NCBI GenBank assembly: GCA_022497155.1
Contig: MU385787.1
Span: 1-64,000, forward strand
DNA from: Whalleya microplaca
Lineage: Eukaryota; Ascomycota; Sordariomycetes; Xylariales; Xylariaceae
DNA: 64,000 bases
Direction of reading: 5' to 3'
Every line of letters starts with the position of its first letter. Within the stretch, counting starts at the first letter, position 1. The notes under the pieces were generated by a model that saw only the letters and a list, made by a program, of their open reading frames with translations, was not told where the DNA came from and did not search any database. The position numbers and the translations under genes were made by a program. Positions 57,611 to 64,000 of this stretch are shown piece by piece.

Positions 57611-58624
57611 CTATGCTAGCAAAAATGCCTCCAAATGTTGAATATACTTCTGTCTTTGGTCAACATGGGAAAAATGGGCGGCATTATCTAGTGTCACCCA
57701 TTTCACTTTCTCGATGTGATCGAAGAATGGCTGCATTGCAACATCCTGGGCTTCATCGTCTGTTCCGTTGAGCAGAAGTGTCGGAACTTTAATCTTACTT
57801 AAAAGTGGGATACAAGTCCAGTCACGGAGTGAGCCAGAGATGTAAAGCTCGCTTGGGCCGTACCTATACCTATTCTTAATGTTGTGATACATTGAGGTTA
57901 AAGTGTTGCGTTACTCTTATCGAGAAAAACTGAATGAATAGAAAGCTTACATTGTACCGTATGTCGTCGCGTCTTTGGTGAACCAGCCGAGTGCAGCCTG
58001 TACCTCTTCTGATGGCCATGGCCTAGCAAGGCTGAGATGTCTCTTATAAAAGACTTCTATAGCAGCCTCATACGCTGGACTTTCGAAATCCTGCTTCTCT
58101 TCAGCACGAGTAAGAACTTGCTGGATATCGTCAGGCAATTGCTCTCTCAACGCAGTTATGCCAACTCTCCATGAATCCATGCTCGCCAGGCTGTTGGAAA
58201 TCACTAGGCGTCGGAGATTGACTGAGTTTGGTGTTGCTGCCCATTCGGCTGCAAGCATTCCACCCCACGAGTGTCCATAGACGTCGATAGGTCGATCCTT
58301 TAGCCCAATATGAGCAAGGAGGTTATCAAGCTCGTTTTTAAATAGGTCCACAGACCAGAATTGTTCATCGCCGGCTTTTTCCAGCAGATGGGTGGATCGG
58401 CCGTTCCCAATTTGGTCATAAAAGATGAGTGGCGTAGATGACGTCGACGCAAGGTCTGTCAACGGCAACAAATATTCATGGCATGCCCCAGGGCCTCCAT
58501 GGACCACAATTAGGGGCGTCTTCGATGTATTCAGGTCACCGACGACTTTGTACCAGGTTTGACATGTCTTGGTCAATCCAGGAACCTCGAATTCGGCAAT
58601 CCCCTCTTCAATGTTGAGCCCCAT
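57611..58624 (-). CDS. Proline iminopeptidase, alpha/beta-hydrolase S33 (308 aa)
   Basis: Exon 1 is 57951-58624 and exon 2 is 57611-57863; the 87-bp intron (GTAAGC, TTTAAC, TATAG) joins TTYGTM to YGPSELYISG. The HGGPG oxyanion motif is at about residues 42-46, the nucleophile is Ser119 in GHSWGG, the acid is in NGTDDEAQ (about 260) and the His is in AAHFSH (about 288). The length is normal for the family. The enzyme removes N-terminal proline from peptides. It lies 211 bp downstream of the UstYa-like gene on the same strand, and the nearby precursor has core repeats that start with or contain Pro-Pro, so a role in trimming the cluster peptide is plausible but unproven. Confidence 0.88.
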
Positions 58625-58835
58625 CTTAGCAGGAAGAGCTGTTGTCCTAATCTTCGGGGGAAAGAAAAGTTTTCAAAGAGTAAAAATAAGGGAGCTGTTG
58701 CAGGTTTCATTGATATTATATAAAGAAAAGCTATCTGCAATTGAACTCTTACCCCACCATGTACCTAGGTACTTCGACGGGCCAATGCATCATTTGGGTT
58801 ACAATCTTTGTCTAATGTACGGAACCTAGGTAACC

Positions 58836-59796
58836 CTACAGGGAGGGTTTCTCAAAAGGTCCTGGCTTAACCTTGTACTTGTCCTTTGGAAGCAGCCTCG
58901 CCCTCGCCCACTCATCGATCGCGTCCCAATTGAGGCACACGGTGTCTGAATTTGACCGAAGTTCTTTGCTTGGAAATGCACTATGATCTCCAATCCAGTA
59001 GGCCGTATAGATAGCCACATCAGCTTTGCACATCAGGCTTCGCCTAATAGTGTCAACGCAGTGTGCTTCCTTTTTGTCAGCTATATATACCTTCCACGAG
59101 ACATTATTATAACTTACTTAAGTGTACAATCTTATATTCCACCTCTTCGGCTGTTGCATTCGGATAGTAGTAGTTGGGAAATATGTTCCTCCGTAAGGCA
59201 TCCTAAGAGCTGTATCGGTGCTATGGACTGGTAGATCAAGATTTCAGAACCTACAAGACAGTGAAGCTCGTGATGTACTGAAAGTACAGATACATATCCA
59301 CCATCCGTGAGTTGTACTATTTCTCTGCTGAAATCTGCATTGGCTTGCTCCAGTTCCTGCTTCGAAGCTCGGATGTTGATGGCTGTATACATTTAGCAAA
59401 CTTGGAACGCCCTTAGATACGACTCTCTCCCTACGTACGTTCTAATAAGTAGTCCCAGGCAGTATCAACATCTTTAGGAAGTCCTGTATATTTTGAATCT
59501 TCACCAAAGTACAAGGGCCTCCGTTGGTATGATAGGACATGGTTAACAGGAGCTATATAGGAGTAATTAATGTCCAGTAATATTGGAAAAAGGGCAAATA
59601 ACAACTAACAGTAAGGTTGCGGTATATGATCCCTAGTCCAAAAGACAAGTATAGGGATTGAAACCATGACATACACTACGCAGGCAATAGATAGAGCCAA
59701 ACGCCATACTGTTGGGAGCCAATGGGTATTTCTGTTTCTGAGAGGAAATACATCGTCAAGAAGTGGCTCACGGATTTGCGAAGGAAGTTTTTCCAT
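58836..59796 (-). CDS. UstYa-family (DUF3328) oxidase (252 aa, 5 exons)
   Basis: Exons are 59610-59796, 59439-59552, 59255-59382, 59118-59202 and 58836-59080; all phases agree. One TM helix (about residues 29-53, WRLALSIACVVYVMVSIPIL) anchors the protein. Then come the family landmarks: VNHVLSYQRRPLYFG, YTGLPKDVDTAWDYLL, GGYVSVLSVHHELHCL (first motif HHELHC, residues 137-142), NYYYPNA, and AHCVDTIRRSLMCKAD (second HC motif at 178-179). These two His/Cys motifs are the presumed metal-binding catalytic site. UstYa/Yb proteins perform the oxidative macrocyclisation of ustiloxin-type RiPPs. The fourth intron is only 37 bp, very short for a fungus. The gene appears intact. Confidence 0.9.
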
Positions 59797-61114
59797 AATG
59801 ATGACCTGAAGCGTTTCTTTAAGCTTAAGTTTCAAATTTGAGATGTGTACTTGAATTCCGATGTGGGAAAAACTTTAGTAGACGAAGTCGAAAGACATCA
59901 TTCAAATCTGGTTTCCTACGCTGCATCGGAATGCTAACTGATATCTAATATTGCGGATGCAATCGCGAATTGCTGAGGTCACAAACCCCTCTTTTCAAGG
60001 GCGAGTAGCACCATGCAGATACTCGTCAGTATGTGGTGACCCTGTTCAACTTTAGGCCAGGCTACATCCAGAACTCTCCGACCTCTTGCATCTCTGCACA
60101 GTTATTAGCGTGTGGCTTGCAAAGCGGGAGATACCACAACTGTATGGGGTGGGTTGCACCAACTCCTTGATACATGTAGCCAATAGCTTTTCACCTAGAC
60201 CCTCTCTTGGCCCAATCATTGAATTATCTATGTGACGACCCGTCGCTTCTAGAGCCTCACTGATAAGGTTTATTTGGTCCTGAGACGGATGTAACCCTGA
60301 AGCAGTTTGGCCGTGAGATGCCTCATTTCCACGCCTATTTCTGTGACTACAGCTTGATATGCCATGGGTAGTAAACCTAGAGTGCATCCAGATGAATTAC
60401 CTGCTTAGTGTCTCAGTGTCTGCCGCTGTGTACCGTCTCTAGAGCGGCAAAGCGTGTGGATGAACTCCAGAAGATGCAACATGGCAGAATCCATACAATG
60501 TGTGTGCGACTGTCAGGCTGACACGAACAGCAGACAAGGCCTCCTATTTGTGAGTTCTCCTCATCGATTTGATGCGATGTAAGACATTCGGTGGTAACGT
60601 TATAACTGATTAATTTAACTTCGGTTGACTTCTATGGGTATAGTGTTGCTTTACTGGACGCTGCTCACCGCCACATGACAAGATAACTACACCATCGACA
60701 ATGTTGCGCAAGATAACCATGGATCTTCTCCCTAGCTATATATTAATTACTGTTGCATGATCCTAATGCAAGGTATCGTATAGCATCGGTAAGCTATTCA
60801 TGACAGCAGCATACTTTCCCGATCTACTCAATGCTCACCTTTATCAACCCCAGCAGCATTGGGCCCTCCTTTCTATCTACCGGCATGAGAGAAGTGACAC
60901 CGAAGTTCATGCCAAAATCCAAGAAAGTTATCGCACTTTTGGGACCCCTCTTGTTCTCGTCAACCAAATCATCTGCCGTGGGTGGCTTGGTGGAATGTTG
61001 TACCCAAGAATACCATAAATACCTTTCCTTCTTCTATGAGATACTTTCTTGAAAGTCGAATCTACGAGCAAATCATCTTTCCAGTGCTGAGTATAATCGA
61101 TCTTACATTCCACC
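59797..61114. promoter_or_regulatory. Divergent spacer between UstYa-like and precursor genes
   Basis: This 1.3-kb interval holds the promoters of both genes. Just before the precursor are an AT-rich box (about 61013-61020) and a pyrimidine-rich stretch. A 111-codon minus-strand frame (60052-60387) has no recognisable domain and is not called. Confidence 0.45.
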
Positions 61115-61571
61115 ATGCATCTTAATCTAGTCCTTCTGTTTGCTTTCTCCCTGGCTGCTATGTCTGCACCAATAGGTCCGTGTTTCAACAGATTTGGTTT
61201 TAAATGTTTTGTCACTAATTTGTTAGCAAATGAAAACAATATGGCCTTCCAAAAGCGTTTGTTTTATCTCCCTCTTGTATTATTAGATACAGTAATTAAT
61301 ATTTGAAGCAGAGAAGCGTGCTATCCTCTCTCGTCCACCACTCTGGGATGGTGGAGTAGACTTTGAAGAAGAGAAGGCGAAGCGCACTAGTCCTGAGCCT
61401 CCACTATGGGATGGCGGAGTAGACTTTGAAGAGGAGAAGGTGAAGCGCTCTAGTCCTGAGCCACCACTATGGGATGGCGGAGTAGACTTTCAAGAAGAGA
61501 AGGCGAAGCGCAGCAGTCCTGGGCCTCCACTATGGGATGGTGGTGTTGAATTACCCTCAAGCAGTGAGTAG
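61115..61571 (+). CDS. Dikaritin-like RiPP precursor with four KR-separated repeats (106 aa)
   Basis: Exon 1 (61115-61175) encodes a signal peptide, MHLNLVLLFAFSLAAMSA. The 136-bp intron (61176-61311) has a GTCCGT donor and a GCAG acceptor, with an alternative AAG acceptor 3 bp earlier. Exon 2 (61312-61571) starts with a Lys-Arg site and encodes four repeats of about 21 residues, each centred on PPLWDGGV(D/E). The first three end in acidic residues followed by KAKR or KVKR; the last lacks a terminal KR and ends at the stop. This is the layout of ustiloxin, phomopsin, asperipin and epichloecyclin precursors, where Kex2-type proteases release repeated cores. The only aromatic residues in the repeats are Trp in the core and a Phe after it; there is no Tyr. 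The intron donor is somewhat weak, so exon 1 is less certain than exon 2. Confidence 0.82.
61320..61568 (+). repeat. Coding tandem repeat of precursor cores
   Basis: Units are 61320-61385, 61386-61448, 61449-61511 and 61512-61568. The two middle units are 63 bp each and differ at 5 positions, so the repeats are recent or homogenised. Unit 1 has its own N-terminal part, and unit 4 diverges after the core. Confidence 0.9.
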
Positions 61572-63281
61572 GCTTCGGCTGGACGGATGGATCATGTCGA
61601 CTTGAGAGATAGGCCATCTTAAGCTACTGGGTCTCCATACGGAACATCTACTGAATTTTCTATCATTTTTTCCCTATATATAAGAGCAAATAATATTCTC
61701 CTAAACACATACATATTATTGATGTCACATATTTTAGGCAAGTCTACCCATCTCTACATACAACAAGTATTCTCCACATTATACATAGTGAGGGAATATT
61801 CTTCACGGGTAGCATTGCAATATATCCCCAAGCAAGAACTAAGTAGTCATTGTTTTACAATAAATGAATACTAGCAAGGCATTCTTGTAATGGAAGCATA
61901 TATGAAATGATTTCGCACGAGGTGGGACGCCTGTACCTTGGTGCTCACAGACCCGGATTCTACTGTACTTACCCTTTTCTCGCTGCCTTTTGTCGAAATC
62001 CGCCAGGAGCACTGATGCTAGACATCACCATACTAGGGATAGTTTACAACAATTCTGCGTAGTCTTGGCAGGGCATAATTAGCAACCCTGAAGCTTTCCT
62101 GCTTTTCAACGACACCTAGATGGAATTATTACCAATGACAATATTGTGCTATCGAATACTTTGAAACTGCCATTGTCTTCTCAACAAGATTGTTTGGGGA
62201 GGGGGGCTTGCCAATTGAAGATCCCGAAGTATGTAGGTACGGGATAAGTCGAGTGTGGTTGGATGGGAAACTTATGGAGGAAAGGGAACGCGGCTGGCCC
62301 CAGAGCAGTGGTAGTTAGGTGGCAAATACTTACCCTGGTAGCATACATGTAGGTAGGTAGGCTTTAGATTAATAGGGCCAAAATAAAGTCTCGGGTATGC
62401 TCTCATCCGTAGGGCCCCAATTGCCTCACAATGTACGGTATATAGTCCTGATTCCTATAATGGCGCTTAATTACATCATGAAAGGGTATTGTCACCCTAT
62501 AGATACTTCCTGCACTCATATTGGACATTCCTTCTAGCGGATGACATGAGCGATTAGGGTCACACGCGCTGATAGGAGGATCGAGGCTGTGGTTATAGGC
62601 ACAACTTCGTAGTGCCTTTGCTGTTGAAGTACAACTAGAACGGTAGTTCTTACTACAAGGATAGCACTTAATTCACAATACTTCGAGTGTTCAGGAGGAC
62701 TGCTACTCGGTACTGAACTTATTAGTTTCATTGCATATTGTGATATCTTTGTACTTGTTACTACCAATGCGCTACTTATTTTAATATGTTACACCTCTCA
62801 CACTTCTGGGGTGCAGTATGTCGCACAAGATAGAGGCCCTTTGATCCCTGTAATTCAACGTTAGAACAGTGTACCACATCTACGCTTTGCTGCAATGCAA
62901 CTATGGTCGCTACGGGCACTTCTGGATACGTGGCGCATCCCAGATACATACTACCTTACTGAACGACTACGAACTATACGAAGCAGAACGGTACTGGGTT
63001 AAGGCTAACAGTGTACATCCTTGAGATCCGCAGCACGTGCAGTTAGCCACATATGATAATCAGCGTGCCAAGCCTTGTCTGTAGCAATAAGAAGAAAGCG
63101 TAATACGTTTTCCTCGATGCAAAAGAAAATCAGCTTGAATTCATAAGCCTAGCGTCTATCATCAGTCTAGAATTGGCAGCAGTTAGTATCTCGTGAAACC
63201 AACTACTTCCCCCCCGGGGTTTTGATTAAAGTGGAGTTCTGGTTGAGGAATCTCGTTATCTTGCTTGATTCGCACTTAGAC
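61572..63281. other. Gene-poor spacer (1.7 kb)
   Basis: No second UstYa gene, tyrosinase or methyltransferase frame is visible here. It contains the 3' region of the precursor and the promoter of the transporter. Confidence 0.5.
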
Positions 63282-64000
63282 ATGGAAGCGATAGAGGATC
63301 AAAATACCTTCCCACGGGATGCGACTCCCGAGGAGATCCAAACACTCATCCACGAAGTTGATGAGATACCGACCACAGTCTGGCTCCTGACATTCACTGG
63401 GGCAGCTTCGCAGCTTGCACGATACGGAATCACAGTGGCATGGCGTGAGTCTGAGCAATCCTAGGAGTGGCAATCTCTCTCACAGAATTTAGAAAACTAT
63501 CTCCAAAATCCGCGCGGGAACGAGCTCCTTCCTGGGGCACTGAACCTGGGCCAGTCCAAGGCGACGATAATCCAAAATTCCTTTTTGTTCTTTCAATACT
63601 TGACTCCGCTGCCATTTGCACTGATATCAGATATGTGGATTGGGCGTTACAAGACCATGCTCATATGTCTTGGGTGAGTGACGTCCATGACTATGAGATC
63701 AAGTCAAGCTTCAATAACTGAGACTGGTTAGACTATTGGTAATAGGATACATGGTGTTAGTTACTACATCTATTCCTGGAGCACTGGAGCACGGAGCCGG
63801 AATTGGGGGTCTAGCGACTACTATGGTGCTAATTGGCCTGGGTCAAGGAGGTTTGTCAGCAGTCATGTATCCATTCATAGGCAAGTAAGATAGACTTTAT
63901 GGAGAGTTGTCCTTGAACTAATAGTAACTTAGCCGATCAGATCCCAGACGCAACCCCGAAAGTAAAGCGGAACAAGAAGGGTGAGCTTTTTGTGACGGAC
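63282..64000 (+). CDS. POT/PTR2 peptide transporter, 5' part (runs off window)
   Basis: Exons are 63282-63444, 63493-63673, about 63746-63880 and 63933 to beyond 64000. The joined sequence shows family blocks QNYLQNPRGNELLPGALNLG, ATIIQNSFLFFQYLTPLPFA, ISDMWIGRYKTM, MVLIGLGQGGLSAVMYPFIA and DQIPDATPKVKRNKKGELF, typical of proton-coupled di/tripeptide transporters. The intron at 63881-63932 is a GC-AG intron (GCAAGT donor). At the second intron the canonical donor GTGAGT leaves the frame one base out relative to the next TM segment; one G fewer at 63672-63674 would fix it. That may be a true frameshift or a sequence error. The gene could be the transporter of the neighbouring peptide cluster. 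Confidence 0.72.

Noticed and set aside
60052..60387. 111-codon minus-strand frame between the UstYa-like and precursor genes
   Set aside because: No domain, no good start context and no splice partner. It is tempting in this cluster but not supported.
60928..61239. Minus-strand frame of 103 codons overlapping the precursor's first exon
   Set aside because: It is antisense to the precursor exon and intron and has no family features.
1..64000. CRISPR arrays, prokaryotic operons, rRNA genes
   Set aside because: None seen; the tandem repeats found are short micro- or minisatellites or coding repeats.

Overview
The window is nuclear DNA of a filamentous ascomycete (Pezizomycotina; Sordariomycetes is my best guess, by inference only). 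The signs are short spliceosomal introns of about 45-145 bp with GTAAGT-like donors and CTAAC-type branch points, fungal-only gene families (UstYa/DUF3328, DUF1996, rhodopsin-like 7-TM, fungal F-box, ABCA-type ABC transporter, Def1), AT-biased decayed repeats that look RIP-mutated, and long gene-poor spacers. Most genes below were assembled by hand-joining exons; exon limits are given where both splice sites and the protein family agree.

Layout. 0-2.6 kb: a decayed, non-autonomous LTR retroelement with 216-bp LTRs and a 5-bp target duplication. 4.2-11.2 kb: a three-exon small secreted Cys-rich protein and two divergent F-box genes. 12.2-14.8 kb: a GST-like protein and a D-2-hydroxyacid dehydrogenase. 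17.2-22.4 kb: a full-size ABCA-type transporter with an apparent one-base frameshift in its second ATPase. 23.2-32.8 kb: a conserved block with Def1 (RNA polymerase II degradation factor), a conserved protein of unknown function and a membrane-bound kelch protein. 34.4-36.2 kb: an F-box pseudogene split by an inserted element. 37-46.7 kb: an accessory stretch with a tiny secreted peptide, a LysM protein, a CYP504-like P450, a DUF1996 secreted protein and a second Cys-rich secreted protein. 49.4-51.8 kb: a membrane-anchored ubiquitin protease (USP16/Ubp16 type) followed by an unusual in-frame continuation.

Most interesting region, 53.0-64.0 kb. It looks like an undescribed ribosomal peptide (RiPP) cluster of the ustiloxin/dikaritin kind: a secreted precursor with four KR-delimited repeats sharing the motif PPLWDGGV (61115-61571), an intact UstYa-type oxidase (58836-59796), a proline iminopeptidase (57611-58624), a 7-TM rhodopsin-like protein (55920-57165), an amino-acid permease (53026-55099) and the start of a POT peptide transporter running off the window (63282-64000). 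The proposed flow is: precursor is secreted, a Kex2-type protease cuts after Lys-Arg, UstYa oxidatively cyclises the core, the iminopeptidase trims proline-leading ends, and a transporter moves peptide. The individual families are well supported; their joint function is inference. The core has Trp rather than the Tyr typical of known dikaritins, which makes the product hard to predict.
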